Of a DNA stretch of 64,000 bases, positions 7,450-17,107 are shown piece after piece. The notes below the pieces were generated by a model. It was not told where the DNA came from. It did not search any database and saw only the letters and a program-made list of their open reading frames with translations. This stretch comes from Variovorax paradoxus. GTDB taxonomy: Bacteria > Pseudomonadota > Gammaproteobacteria > Burkholderiales > Burkholderiaceae_C. The translations under genes were made by a program, and so were the position numbers. Each line of letters starts with the position of its first letter. Position 1 is the stretch's first letter. The stretch covers positions 372,001 to 436,000 of the forward strand of contig NZ_CP123990.1 in the NCBI RefSeq assembly GCF_029919115.1, given 5' to 3'.

Positions 7450-8637
7450 ATGCCGCTGAACCTCGACACTCCCTCGAGCCTCCCGCAAGACGCCGCGCGC
7501 GCCACGCTTGTCGGCCGCCTTTGGCAACCCGGCGTCGGACCGGTGCTGGTGGCCGTCCATGAGGGCGGGCTGCACGACCTTTCCAGGCTTGCGCCCACGA
7601 TGAGCGACCTGCTCGAAGCGAAGGAATCGCCCTCCGATGCGGTGCACCGCGCGCTGCAGGGCGGACAGGCCCCGCGCATCGCCTCGCTCGACGAGGCCAT
7701 TGCCAACAGCGATGCAACGGCGCACGACGAATCCAGGCCCTGGCTGCTCGCGCCTTGCGACCTGCAGGCCATCAAGGCCAGCGGCGTAACGTTCGTCGAA
7801 AGCCTGCTCGAGCGCGTGATCGAAGAGCAGGCGCGCGGCGACGCGTCGCGTGCCGAGGCCACTCGCGCCGCGCTGGGCGGTGTGCTCGGCGACAACCTCG
7901 CGGGCATCGTGCCCGGCTCGGCCGAGGCCGCAAAGGTGAAAGAGGTGCTGCTGGCGCAAGGCGCATGGTCGCAGTACCTCGAAGTGGGCATCGGCCCCGA
8001 CGCCGAGATATTCACCAAGGCTCCGGTTCTTTCTTCGGTGGGCACCGGTGCCGACATCGGCATTCATGCCGCTTCAGTGTGGAACAACCCCGAGCCCGAG
8101 GTCGTGCTTGCCGTGAACAGCCGCGGCCAGACCCTGGGCGCGGCGCTCGGCAACGACGTCAACCTGCGCGACTTCGAAGGCCGCAGCGCGCTCTTGCTCG
8201 GCAAGGCGAAGGACAACAACGCTTCCTGCGCGATCGGCCCGTTCATCCGCTTGTTCGATGCGCACTTCGGCATCGACGACGTGCGGCGCATCACGGTTGC
8301 GCTCGAAGTCACGGGCCCCGAAGGCTTCAAGCTCGAGGGCTCGAGCTCGCTCTCGAAGATCAGCCGCGATCCGCTCGACCTGGTTTCGCAAGCCATTGGC
8401 GTGCACCACGACTACCCCGACGGCCTCATGTTGTTTCTGGGCACGATGTTCGCGCCGACACAAGACCGTCATGGTCCAGGGCAAGGATTCACCCATGTCG
8501 TCGGCGATCGCGTGCGCATCGCCGCGCCGGAACTCGGCGCGCTGGTGAATCGCGTGGTTCATTCGGACCAGGCGCCACGGTGGACTTTTGGGTTAAGCGC
8601 GTTGATGCGCAATCTTGGCGCGCGCGGACTGCTGTAA
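7450..8637 (+). CDS. Fumarylacetoacetate hydrolase family protein
   Basis: A 395-residue protein with the C-terminal FAH fold. EPEVVLAVNSRG, followed by GNDVNLRDFEGR and KAKDNNASCAIGP, is the usual arrangement of acidic metal ligands and substrate loop. Members cleave C-C bonds in acylpyruvates or act on 2-keto-3-deoxy sugar acids; this longer type often belongs to sugar acid catabolism. The start ATG at 7450 is preceded by AAGAGAGAC. No pathway partner lies beside it, so the substrate cannot be assigned. Confidence 0.8.
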   Translation: MPLNLDTPSSLPQDAARATLVGRLWQPGVGPVLVAVHEGGLHDLSRLAPTMSDLLEAKESPSDAVHRALQGGQAPRIASLDEAIANSDATAHDESRPWLLAPCDLQAIKASGVTFVESLLERVIEEQARGDASRAEATRAALGGVLGDNLAGIVPGSAEAAKVKEVLLAQGAWSQYLEVGIGPDAEIFTKAPVLSSVGTGADIGIHAASVWNNPEPEVVLAVNSRGQTLGAALGNDVNLRDFEGRSALLLGKAKDNNASCAIGPFIRLFDAHFGIDDVRRITVALEVTGPEGFKLEGSSSLSKISRDPLDLVSQAIGVHHDYPDGLMLFLGTMFAPTQDRHGPGQGFTHVVGDRVRIAAPELGALVNRVVHSDQAPRWTFGLSALMRNLGARGLL

Positions 8638-8656
8638 ACGTTCTTTCTACGCTTTA

Positions 8657-8675
8657 AAAGGAGTTGTACTCCTTT
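8657..8675. promoter_or_regulatory. Perfect palindrome upstream of the T6SS operon
   Basis: AAAGGAGT-TGT-ACTCCTTT: two exact 8-base arms with a 3-base spacer, 76-94 bp before the tssA start. It lacks a T-run, so it looks more like an operator than a terminator for the upstream FAH gene. A second weaker hairpin (AGCAA-TGTG-TTGCT, 8696-8709) follows. Together they fill the 113-bp gap before tssA. Confidence 0.45.
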
Positions 8676-8750
8676 GTCATTCATAGGCAGCACGTAGCAA
8701 TGTGTTGCTGTTGACCGCGCTTCGCGTTCCCCTCAAGATAACCATTGTTG

Positions 8751-9854
8751 ATGGTTGTAAATAAAAGGGAGATGGCGTTGCCGCCAAGCGAGATCGAACT
8801 ACTGCAGTCGCCTGTTGAAGGCCCGTTTCCGTGCGGCGAAGACCTCGAATACGACCCCGACTTCATGGCGTTGCAGCAGGCGACGACCGGGAAGCGGGAG
8901 CAGCAGTTCGGCTCGACCATCATTCCGGCCGAGCCGCCCGACTGGGCTCGCGTCGAACGCATTGCAAAGCAGCTGTGCCAGCGCACGCTCGACCTGCGCG
9001 TGCTGGTTCCGCTCACGCTGGCGTGGACCGAGAGCCGCGGGTTGCCCGGCTATGTCGACGGCCTGCGCGTGGTCGACGGTGTGCTGCAAAAGTTTTGGGA
9101 CGACGTGCATCCGCGCGTGGTCGATGATGGTTTCGAAGACCCGCTGCCGCGCATGAACGCGCTGGCCGCATTGGCCGAAGCCGAGGGATTGGGACGCAGC
9201 GTGCGCGATGCGCGCCTGCTCGAAGACGCCGGCGTGTCGATGAGCCTGCGGCAGGTCGAGGCGCTGCTCGATTCGAGCAAGGCCGACCAGATCGACTATC
9301 CCGGCGGCATCGGCCGGCTGCGCGAAGTGGCACGCCGTGCGCAAGAAAAAGCGGCGCCGCCGGTGCTTGCATTGCATGCAGCACTGGAGCTGCTGCAGCG
9401 CATTCGCGAGACCTCCGAGCGGGCGCTGGGTCAAAGCTGGGCACCCGATTTTTCCAGGCTCGAGCGTTCTCTTCGCACCGTGGTGCAGTTGTTGCCCGAG
9501 CAGGCCCAGCAGGCACTGGCCGATGCGCCGGAAGTTTCGCAAGGTGGTGACGCGGCGCAATCTGCCTCGCATGGGCAAGGCTCTGCCGGTGCTGCGAATG
9601 GTGCGAGCGGCCAGCGCCTGGCGGGCATTCAAGATATTGAAATATCGAATCGTGATGATGTGCAGGTGCTGTTGGAAAAGGCGTGCCAATACATGGAGCG
9701 CACCGAACCCAGCCATCCGGCACCCATGCTCATCCGAAGGGCGCAAAGACTGCTGGACCTCAATTTCTTCCAGATCATCGAAGAGCTCGTACCCGAGGGC
9801 TTGCAGAAGATAGAGAGCCTGGCGGGGCGGCCCCTGGGCAATAGCGCCGAATAG
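8751..9854 (+). CDS. tssA: T6SS protein TssA (ImpA family)
   Basis: About 367 residues. The N-terminal ImpA domain (roughly 10-130, with PVEGPFPCGEDLEYDP) is followed by a low-complexity Ala/Gly/Ser hinge near residues 265-290. The C-terminal part (ISNRDDVQVLLEKACQYMER, then LLDLNFFQIIEELVPEG) is typical of TssA proteins that cap the growing sheath at the baseplate. It is first in an operon that continues into tssB after 51 bp. The start is uncertain: TTG 8745, ATG 8751 and ATG 8772 are all in frame, and none has an ideal ribosome site. Confidence 0.9.
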   Translation: MVVNKREMALPPSEIELLQSPVEGPFPCGEDLEYDPDFMALQQATTGKREQQFGSTIIPAEPPDWARVERIAKQLCQRTLDLRVLVPLTLAWTESRGLPGYVDGLRVVDGVLQKFWDDVHPRVVDDGFEDPLPRMNALAALAEAEGLGRSVRDARLLEDAGVSMSLRQVEALLDSSKADQIDYPGGIGRLREVARRAQEKAAPPVLALHAALELLQRIRETSERALGQSWAPDFSRLERSLRTVVQLLPEQAQQALADAPEVSQGGDAAQSASHGQGSAGAANGASGQRLAGIQDIEISNRDDVQVLLEKACQYMERTEPSHPAPMLIRRAQRLLDLNFFQIIEELVPEGLQKIESLAGRPLGNSAE

Positions 9855-9905
9855 GGCAACCGAGTCAGCTCCGACCCAAACGCATAGAGATTCAAGAGGA
9901 AGCTT

Positions 9906-10475
9906 ATGGCAGACAACCGTGTCAGAAACAGTGGTCAGAAGTTCATTGCGCGCAATCGCGCGCCGCGCGTGCAGATCGAGTACGACGTCGAGATCTACGG
10001 CAGCGAACGCAAGATCCAGTTGCCCTTCGTGATGGGCGTCATTGCCGATCTCGCGGGCAAGCAGGTCGACCCGATGCCCGACTTGGCGGAGCGCGACTTC
10101 ATGGCCGTGGACATCGACAACTTCGACGACCGCATGAAGGCCATCAAGCCGCGCGTGGCCTTCCAGGTGCCCAACACGCTCACGGGCGAAGGGCAGATGA
10201 ACGTCGACATCACCTTCGACAGCATGGACGACTTCTCGCCCGCGCGCATTGCACGCCAGGTGGGCGCGCTGCAGCACCTGCTCGAAGCGCGCACCGAGCT
10301 TTCCAACCTGTTGTCCTACATGGACGGCAAGAACGGCGCCGAGCAGCTGATTGCCCAGGCGCTGCAGAACCCGGAGCTGCTCAAGTCGCTCGCGTCCGCG
10401 CCCAATCCCGCCGTTGCCAAGGCGGTGGAAGCGGCAAACGAGAAGTCCGGCGGCCCCGGCACCTCTTCCGAATAA
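9906..10475 (+). CDS. tssB: T6SS contractile sheath small subunit TssB (VipA)
   Basis: A 189-residue TssB/VipA homologue beginning MADNRVRNSGQKFI, with the family's VQIEYDVE and LPFVMGVIADLAG near the N-terminus. It pairs with TssC to form the contractile sheath that drives the Hcp tube out of the cell. A strong ribosome site (AAGAGGAAGC) precedes the ATG. The C-terminus extends beyond the core with an Ala/Gly/Ser tail. tssC follows after 27 bp, consistent with the fixed sheath gene pair. Confidence 0.96.
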   Translation: MADNRVRNSGQKFIARNRAPRVQIEYDVEIYGSERKIQLPFVMGVIADLAGKQVDPMPDLAERDFMAVDIDNFDDRMKAIKPRVAFQVPNTLTGEGQMNVDITFDSMDDFSPARIARQVGALQHLLEARTELSNLLSYMDGKNGAEQLIAQALQNPELLKSLASAPNPAVAKAVEAANEKSGGPGTSSE

Positions 10476-10502
10476 GCAGCGCAAGCCGACAGGACGTCCA
10501 TC

Positions 10503-12011
10503 ATGAGCACCGCACCCAAACAGACAGCGCGCGCACAAGCCGCCACCATCGAAGCGCTCGAGCCCAACGAGTTCTCCGACCTGCTGCAGCGAGAGTTCAA
10601 GCCCAAGACCGACCAGGCCCGCGAGGCGGTGCAAAGCGCCGTCAAGACGCTGGCGGTACAGGCGCTCGAAAGCACCGTCACCATCTCGAACGACGCCTAC
10701 CGCACCGTGCAGGCGATCATCACCGAGATCGACCGCAAGCTTTCCGAGCAGATCAACCAGATCCTTCACCACGAGGACTTCCAGCAGCTCGAAGGCGCAT
10801 GGCGGGGCCTGCACTACCTGGTCAACAACACCGAGACCGACGAGCAGCTGAAGATCCGCGTGATGTGCGCATCCAAGCGCGAAGTGGCGCGCTCGCTCAA
10901 GCGCCACAAGGGCATCGGCTGGGACCAGAGCCCGCTGTTCAAGAAGATCTACGAGGCGGAGTACGGCCAGTTCGGCGGCGAGCCGTTCGGCGCGCTCATC
11001 GGCGACTTCCACTTCGACCACAGCCCGCCCGACGTGGAGATGCTCGGCGAAATGGCCAAGATTGCCGCAGCCGCGCACTGCCCCTTCATCGCCGGCGCAT
11101 CGCCCACGGTCATGCAGATGGATTCGTGGCAAGAGCTTTCGAACCCGCGCGACCTGACCAAGATCTTCCAGAACACCGAGCACACCGCATGGCGGTCGCT
11201 GCGCGAATCGGAAGACGCGCGCTACATCGGCCTGGCCATGCCGCGCTTTCTTGCGCGCCTGCCGTACGGTGCGCGCACCAATCCGGTCGACGAGTTCGAG
11301 TTTGAAGAAGAAACCGATTCGGCCCTGCACAACCGCTACACGTGGGCCAACTCGGCCTACGCCATGGGCGTGAACATCAACCGCTCGTTCAAGCAGTTTG
11401 GCTGGTGCACGTCGATCCGCGGCGTTGAGTCTGGCGGCGCGGTCGAGAACCTGCCCACCCACACCTTCCCGACGGACGACGGCGGCGTGGACATGAAGTG
11501 CCCGACCGAAATCGCCATCAGCGACCGGCGCGAGGCCGAGCTCGCCAAGAACGGCTTCATGCCGCTGGTGCACCGCAAGAACTCCGACTTTGCGGCCTTC
11601 ATCGGCGCGCAGTCTCTGCAGCAGCCGGCCGAGTACTACGACGCCGATGCCACGGCCAATGCCAACCTGGCGGCGCGCCTGCCGTACCTGTTTGCATGCT
11701 GCCGCTTTGCGCACTACCTGAAGTGCATCGTGCGCGACAAGATCGGTTCGTTCCGCGAGCGCGAGGACATGGAGCGCTGGCTCAACGACTGGATCATGAA
11801 TTACGTGGACGGCAGCCCAGGCACGTCGTCCCAGGATACGAAGGCAATGAAGCCGCTGGCGGCGGCCGAAGTCCAGGTGGAAGCCATCGAGGACAACCCC
11901 GGCTACTACGCCGCCAAGTTTTTTCTCCGGCCGCACTATCAGCTCGAAGGGCTGACGGTGTCGTTGCGGCTGGTTTCGAAGCTGCCATCCAACAAGAAGG
12001 ACAGCAGCTAG
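10503..12011 (+). CDS. tssC: T6SS contractile sheath large subunit TssC (VipB)
   Basis: A 502-residue TssC/VipB protein. Recognisable family segments are RAIITEIDRKLSEQ-like helices near residue 75, LEGAWRGLHYLV, and a C-terminal block with NPGYYAAKFFLRPHYQLEGL. It assembles with TssB into the sheath, and ClpV recycles the contracted form. Length is normal for the family and the frame is intact. It lies between tssB (27 bp upstream) and hcp (47 bp downstream). Confidence 0.96.
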   Translation: MSTAPKQTARAQAATIEALEPNEFSDLLQREFKPKTDQAREAVQSAVKTLAVQALESTVTISNDAYRTVQAIITEIDRKLSEQINQILHHEDFQQLEGAWRGLHYLVNNTETDEQLKIRVMCASKREVARSLKRHKGIGWDQSPLFKKIYEAEYGQFGGEPFGALIGDFHFDHSPPDVEMLGEMAKIAAAAHCPFIAGASPTVMQMDSWQELSNPRDLTKIFQNTEHTAWRSLRESEDARYIGLAMPRFLARLPYGARTNPVDEFEFEEETDSALHNRYTWANSAYAMGVNINRSFKQFGWCTSIRGVESGGAVENLPTHTFPTDDGGVDMKCPTEIAISDRREAELAKNGFMPLVHRKNSDFAAFIGAQSLQQPAEYYDADATANANLAARLPYLFACCRFAHYLKCIVRDKIGSFREREDMERWLNDWIMNYVDGSPGTSSQDTKAMKPLAAAEVQVEAIEDNPGYYAAKFFLRPHYQLEGLTVSLRLVSKLPSNKKDSS

Positions 12012-12058
12012 TTCAACGGTGTCCCGCAATCGGGCATATATAACTTTGGGGGTTAATC

Positions 12059-12541
12059 ATGGCAGTAGACATGTTCATGCGCGTCGAGGGCGCAAACGGC
12101 GAATCCAAGGACTCGAACCATAAGGACTGGACGGATATCAAGTCGTTTGCATGGGGAGCGACGCAGCCTGGAAACATGGTCAGCGGCGGTGGCGGCGGTG
12201 TGGGCAAGGCAAGCTTCAACGACCTGCAGGTTCTTGCGCGCATCGACAAGGCGGCCCCGTCCGTCATGAAGAACTGCGCAAGCGGCAAGCACCTGAGCAA
12301 GGTCGAAGTGTCGGTGTGCAAGGCCGGCGGCTCGCAGATCGAATACACCCGCGTCACGCTCGAAGAAGTGCTGGTCACCTCGGTGCAATACACGGCCGAG
12401 CAGGGCAGCGATGCGGTGCTGGTGCAGTTCGCCTTCCAGGCCGCCAAGGTGAAGCAGCAGTACTGGGAGCAGACGGACAAGGGCGGCAAGGGCGCCGAAA
12501 CCGTTCTGGCCTGGAACATCAAGGAAAACCGGGAAGCCTGA
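12059..12541 (+). CDS. hcp: T6SS tube protein Hcp (TssD)
   Basis: A 160-residue Hcp1-type protein (MAVDMFMRVEGANGESKD at the start) that forms hexameric rings stacked into the expelled tube and can carry effectors in its lumen. A GGGGG ribosome site and a TATATAA stretch (12037-12043) lie just upstream. Hcp genes are usually expressed above their neighbours, and the 124-bp gap after this one holds strong hairpins that could stabilise or terminate a short hcp message. It is co-directional with tssC and tagJ. Confidence 0.96.
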   Translation: MAVDMFMRVEGANGESKDSNHKDWTDIKSFAWGATQPGNMVSGGGGGVGKASFNDLQVLARIDKAAPSVMKNCASGKHLSKVEVSVCKAGGSQIEYTRVTLEEVLVTSVQYTAEQGSDAVLVQFAFQAAKVKQQYWEQTDKGGKGAETVLAWNIKENREA

Positions 12542-12556
12542 TTTCCCTTCTTGCCT

Positions 12557-12606
12557 GACCGGCTCCGCGCGCGCCGCATTGCGGCGTGCCGCGGGGTTCT
12601 CCGGTC
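12557..12606 (+). terminator. GC-rich hairpin 3' of hcp (no T-run)
   Basis: GACCGG (12557-12562) pairs with CCGGTC (12601-12606) around an inner perfect stem CGCCGC-ATT-GCGGCG (12572-12586). A second perfect hairpin, GCGGCC-AAC-GGCCGC, follows at 12628-12642. There is no U-tract, so it is more likely a 3'-end-protecting or attenuating structure than a classical terminator. Confidence 0.45.
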
Positions 12607-12665
12607 ACCCGCAGCAGATATTCAACGGCGGCCAACGGCCGCGTGCGAGTCAATGAGGAAGTTTC

Positions 12666-13532
12666 ATGGGCGATGGGTTTGCAGTGCTGGGCGAGCGCTC
12701 CGTGGCCGAGCACACCGAATGGGTACAGCGGCAGATCCGCGCCAAGCCCCAGAACGCCAGCCTGCGGCTTGCCCTCGGCCACTTTCTTGCGCTGCGCGGC
12801 GAATGGCAGCGGGCTGAAGACCAGCTCAAGCTCGCCGCAAAGATCGATCCTTCCTTTGCTCCTGCCAGCGCCACCTGCGCGATGGCCCTGGCAGCCGAGC
12901 GCCACCGAACCGAATTCTGGAACGGCGGCCGTGCGCCGGCCGTCATTGCCGGCGATGCCGACTGGGTCGCGGGGCTGATTGCCGCCGCGGCGCTGCCGCC
13001 CGACCAGGCCGCGCAAGCGGCCGACCTGCGCGAAGCCGCGCGCCGGGCCGCGCCCGCCTTGCAGGGCACCCTGAGCTGTGTCGACCGGTCCGATTCGCGC
13101 GCCGCGCAGGCCATCGACGGCGAGCCGGTGCAAAGCATCGAGTTCGCATGGCTTTGCGACGGCGACGTGCGCATTGGCGCCGTGCTCGAACTGCTCACGC
13201 CTTCGGGCTACGCATGGCTGCCGCTGCCGGCGGTGCGGCGCCTCAAGTTTTCGCGTCCGCAGCACTTGGTCGACCTGCTCTGGGCGCCAGCCGAAATCGT
13301 GCTGCACGACGGCCGTGGGCTCAACGGCCTGGTGCCGGTGCGCTACCCCGGCGCGCTCGACGCGCTGGAAGACGAAGCCGCGCTGGGCCGCCGCACCGAC
13401 TGGCTGCCGCTGGCCGGCGAAGAGCAGTACGCCGGCGTGGGCCAGCGCACGCTGATCAGCGAAGCCGGCGACCATTCGCTGCTCGACATTCGCCTGGTCG
13501 AGTTTGCCGCCGCGGAGAGTGTTGCCCAGTGA
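12666..13532 (+). CDS. tagJ: T6SS accessory protein TagJ (HsiE1/ImpE type)
   Basis: A 288-residue protein of the TagJ/ImpE family. The N-terminal half is helical and TPR-like (LRLALGHFLALRGEWQRAEDQL) and the C-terminal half has the family's AWLPLPAVRRLKF segment. TagJ binds the sheath small subunit in some systems and is found beside tssE in them. The start ATG at 12666 has AGGAAG upstream. Its stop codon overlaps the GTG start of tssE, indicating translational coupling. Confidence 0.9.
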   Translation: MGDGFAVLGERSVAEHTEWVQRQIRAKPQNASLRLALGHFLALRGEWQRAEDQLKLAAKIDPSFAPASATCAMALAAERHRTEFWNGGRAPAVIAGDADWVAGLIAAAALPPDQAAQAADLREAARRAAPALQGTLSCVDRSDSRAAQAIDGEPVQSIEFAWLCDGDVRIGAVLELLTPSGYAWLPLPAVRRLKFSRPQHLVDLLWAPAEIVLHDGRGLNGLVPVRYPGALDALEDEAALGRRTDWLPLAGEEQYAGVGQRTLISEAGDHSLLDIRLVEFAAAESVAQ

Positions 13533-14092
13533 GTGCACTCCTGCCAGCCAGCCGCTCGCCCATGGAGGCCGAGGGCGACCACCAGCAAGAAAGCGTTGCA
13601 CGCGACCGCCTGCAGCCGGTGCTGCTCGACCGCCTGACCGACAAGCAGCCGCAGACCCGCCAGGAGCGCGCGGGCGCTTTCCTGATGAGCGGCAAGCTGC
13701 TGCGCGATTCGGTGCTGCGCGACTTGCAGTGGCTGCTCAACACCACGAACTTCGGCGCTGACCACAACATCAACACCATGCCGCGGGCCCGGCGCTCGGT
13801 GGTGAACTACGGCGTGCGCGGCTGGGCCGGCGGGCGCATGTCGGAGGTCGACTTTGCCGACGTCGAGGCCGCCATTCGCGCGGCCATCATCGACTTCGAG
13901 CCGCGCATCATGAAAGACAGCATCGACGTGCGCTGCGTCACCGACTCCACCGACCTGGAGCACCACAACCTGCTCGCACTCGAGATCCGCGGCACGCTGT
14001 GGTCGGTGCCCTACCCCATCGAATTCATCCTGCGCTCCGAGCTCGACCTCGAAAGCGGCCACATGGTGCTTCGCCCGACGGGAGGGCTCTGA
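13529..14092 (+). CDS. tssE: T6SS baseplate protein TssE (gp25-like)
   Basis: A 187-residue protein read from GTG 13529, which overlaps the tagJ stop (GTGA). An ATG at 13562 is an alternative. It has the gp25-like lysozyme-fold core with LLNTTNF, SVVNYGVRG and the C-terminal IEIRGTL-type strand (LEIRGTLWSVPYP). TssE is the baseplate wedge component with TssF, TssG and TssK. The 3' end overlaps the tssF start by one base (TGATG), continuing the coupled series. Confidence 0.93.
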   Translation: MSALLPASRSPMEAEGDHQQESVARDRLQPVLLDRLTDKQPQTRQERAGAFLMSGKLLRDSVLRDLQWLLNTTNFGADHNINTMPRARRSVVNYGVRGWAGGRMSEVDFADVEAAIRAAIIDFEPRIMKDSIDVRCVTDSTDLEHHNLLALEIRGTLWSVPYPIEFILRSELDLESGHMVLRPTGGL

Positions 14093-15963
14093 TGGACGCG
14101 CGGCTGCTCGACTACTACAACCGCGAACTCACCTACATGCACGAGCTCGGTGCCGAGTTCGCGCAGCGTTATCCCAAGATTGCCGGCCGGCTGGGCATGC
14201 GCGGCATCGAGGTGAGCGACCCGTATGTGGAGCGCCTGCTCGAAGGCTTCAGCTTTCTGACGGCACGCATCCAGCTGAAGATGGATGCGGAGTTTCCGCG
14301 CTTCTCGCAGCGCCTGCTCGAAGTGGTGTACCCGAACTTTCTGGCGCCGCTGCCCGCCATGGGCGTGGTGCAGATCGACGGCAACCTGAACGAAGGTTCG
14401 CTGAAGGCCGGCTACGAGCTGCCGCGCCACACCATCCTGCGCGGCCGCATGATCAAGGGCGAGCAGACGGCCTGCGAATTTCGCACGGGCCATGCCGTCA
14501 CGCTGTGGCCCATCAAGATCGCCGAGGCGAGCATCGGGCCCGTGCCGGCAGAGATTGCGCACGCCATGCCCGTGGTTGCGCGCCAGGCCAAGAGCGCCAT
14601 CACCATCAAGCTCGAAGCGGTGGGCGGCGCCCGGTTTGCAGAGATGCCGCTCGACCGGCTCGAGTTCTTTCTTTCGGGCGCCGAGCTGCATGCGCTGCGC
14701 GTGCTCGAACTGGCGGTGCACCACAGCGTGGGCACCGTGTGCCGCAGCGGCCCGGGCGGCACCGCGCGCATCGTGCCGCTGGGCGACGAGGCCATTCGCC
14801 ACGAAGGCTTCGACCCCGACCAGTCGCTGTTGCCCTACGACGCGCGCTCGTTCCAGGGCTACCGGCTGCTGCACGAGTACTTCGCCTTCCCTGATCGCTA
14901 CCTGTTCTTCAGCGTGAAGAACCTGCGCGCGGCGGCCGCCGCCATGAGCGGCAGCACGATGGAAATCGTGATCCTGCTCGACCGTGCCGACAGCGACCTG
15001 GAGCGGGTTGTCGATGCGCGGCACTTCTCGCTGTTCTGCACGCCCATCATCAACCTGGTGCCGCGCCGCAGCGACCGCATTCCGGTCGGGCCGGGGCAGC
15101 ATGAGCACCATGCGGTGATCGACCGCACGCGGCCGCGCGACTTCGAGATCTTCACCGTCGAACGCGTCACGGGCCACATGAGCAACGGCTCCGAGGAGCG
15201 CGAGTTCAGGCCGTTTCTCGGCTCGTTCGCGGCCGACGACGGCGACTTCGGCTCGTACTTTTCGCTGCGCCGCGAGCCGCGCCTTGTGTCGGACCGTGCC
15301 CGCGCGCAAGGCACCCGCACCAGCTACACCGGCAGCGAGGTGTATGTGGCGCTGGTCGACCAGCACGACGCGCCGTTTCCGCACAGCCTGCGGCACATCA
15401 CCATCGATGCGCTGTGCACCAACCGCGACCTGCCGTTGCTGTTGCCCACCGGGCTCGAATCCGATTTCACCCTGCGCGTCTCGGCGCCGGTGCGCGCGGT
15501 GCGCATACTGCGCGGCCCGTCGCGGCCGTATCCCGCGCTGGCGGAAGGCGCGCTCACCTGGCGCCTCATCAGCCACCTGGGCCTCAACTACCTGAGCCTG
15601 ACCGATGTCGATGCCAACCAGGGTGCGGCCGCGCTGCGCGAAATGCTCGACCTGTACGGCAACCTGGCCGACCCGGCGGTGCGGCGGCAGATCCAGGGCG
15701 TGCGCTCGATGGCGCTCTCGCCCGTGTTCCGCCGGTTGCCCGAGCCGGGCCCTATCGTCTTCGGCCGCGGCGTCGAGGTGGCGCTGAAGATCGACGAAGT
15801 CGCCTTCTCGGGGTCGAGCCCTTATCTTTTCGGTGCCGTGCTGGAGCAGTTCTTCAGCCGGCATGTGTCGCTCAACGCGTTCACCGAATTCGCGCTCTCC
15901 AGCCTGCAGCGCGGAGAAATCGCGCGGTGGACGCCGCGCATCGGCCGCCGCCCCGCCGTATGA
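14092..15963 (+). CDS. tssF: T6SS baseplate subunit TssF
   Basis: A 623-residue TssF/ImpG protein. The N-terminus LLDYYNRELTYMHE and LGMRGIEVSDPYVERLLEGF are strongly conserved in the family. TssF forms the baseplate wedge with TssG and TssE. The ATG at 14092 overlaps the tssE stop, and its own stop overlaps the tssG start at 15960. Length is normal and no frame problem was seen. Confidence 0.95.
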   Translation: MDARLLDYYNRELTYMHELGAEFAQRYPKIAGRLGMRGIEVSDPYVERLLEGFSFLTARIQLKMDAEFPRFSQRLLEVVYPNFLAPLPAMGVVQIDGNLNEGSLKAGYELPRHTILRGRMIKGEQTACEFRTGHAVTLWPIKIAEASIGPVPAEIAHAMPVVARQAKSAITIKLEAVGGARFAEMPLDRLEFFLSGAELHALRVLELAVHHSVGTVCRSGPGGTARIVPLGDEAIRHEGFDPDQSLLPYDARSFQGYRLLHEYFAFPDRYLFFSVKNLRAAAAAMSGSTMEIVILLDRADSDLERVVDARHFSLFCTPIINLVPRRSDRIPVGPGQHEHHAVIDRTRPRDFEIFTVERVTGHMSNGSEEREFRPFLGSFAADDGDFGSYFSLRREPRLVSDRARAQGTRTSYTGSEVYVALVDQHDAPFPHSLRHITIDALCTNRDLPLLLPTGLESDFTLRVSAPVRAVRILRGPSRPYPALAEGALTWRLISHLGLNYLSLTDVDANQGAAALREMLDLYGNLADPAVRRQIQGVRSMALSPVFRRLPEPGPIVFGRGVEVALKIDEVAFSGSSPYLFGAVLEQFFSRHVSLNAFTEFALSSLQRGEIARWTPRIGRRPAV

Positions 15964-17107
15964 GTGCGCTGCACCTTACCGACGATTCACCGGCGGCACC
16001 ATCGGACGTGCCCGATGAGCCGGCTGCGGTTGCCCAGCCCGCGCGGCGCGGTGCGCCGGAGGCCGATCCGGTCTTGTGGGCGGGCCTCGTCGACCAGCCT
16101 TTCGAGCATGACCTTTTCATGCTGCTGCGCCGCCTCGATGCGCAAGGCGGCCATCCGTTGCTGGGCCGCGCGCCGCGCCCGCTCGACGAGCCGCTGCGCC
16201 TGGGGCAGGAGCCCTCGATGGCATTCGCGCCGTCGAACGTCTCGGGCGTGGATGTGGACGGCGACGGCCCGCCCCGCATCTCGATCTACGGCTTTGGGCT
16301 GTTCGGCCCCAACGGGCCGCTGCCGCTGCACCTGACCGAGTACGCGCGCGAACGCAAGCGCCACCACAGCGACAACACGCTCAGCGCCTTTGCCGACCTG
16401 TTTCATCACCGGCTGATCCTGCTGTTCTACCGGGCCTGGGCCGATGCGCAATCGGTCAACAGCCTCGACCGCCCCGACGGCCATCGCTTTGTCGACTACG
16501 TGGCCAGCCTCATGAACATGGGGCAGCCCGGCCTCAAGGAGCGCGACCGCATTGCCGACCACGCGCGCACCTTCATGGCCGGGCACCTGGTGCGCCAGAC
16601 GCGCAACCCCGAAGGCCTGATCCAGATCCTCAAGCTGTACTTCGACGTGCCTGTGCGCGTCGACGAATTCGTGAGCGACTGGGTGATGATCGACGAGCGG
16701 CAGGTGAGCCGGCTCGGCCTCTTCGGGCGCAACCACCAGCTGGGCGGCGGCGCGACCATTGGCTTGGCGGTGCGCGATGCGCAAAGCAAATTCCGCTTGG
16801 AGCTGGGCCCGCTCTCGCAAGACGAGTTCCGCCAATTCCTGCCGGGCAGCAAGCGGCTCCAGCAGGTGGTCGACTGGGTGCGCCAGTACGTCGGCATCGA
16901 GTTTGCCTGGGAGCTGCGGCTGGTGCTCAAGAAAGAAGAAGCCCGCGGCATGCAGCTGAGCGGCGGGCAGCGCCTGGGCTGGGGCAGCTGGCTCGGCACG
17001 CGCCTTTCAGACACCGATGCAGGCGACATGGTGTTCCAGCCCGAAGCATTGTTTTCCCGTTCCGCATCGGCAGCTTCCGTGGCGGCTGAAGTTTCTTCCA
17101 TGGCCTT

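Noticed and set aside
8799..12029. A 1,076-residue antisense open frame across tssA-tssC
   Set aside because: It is the complement of three well-supported T6SS genes. High GC content makes long antisense frames common, and the protein is Arg/His/Gly-rich without any domain.
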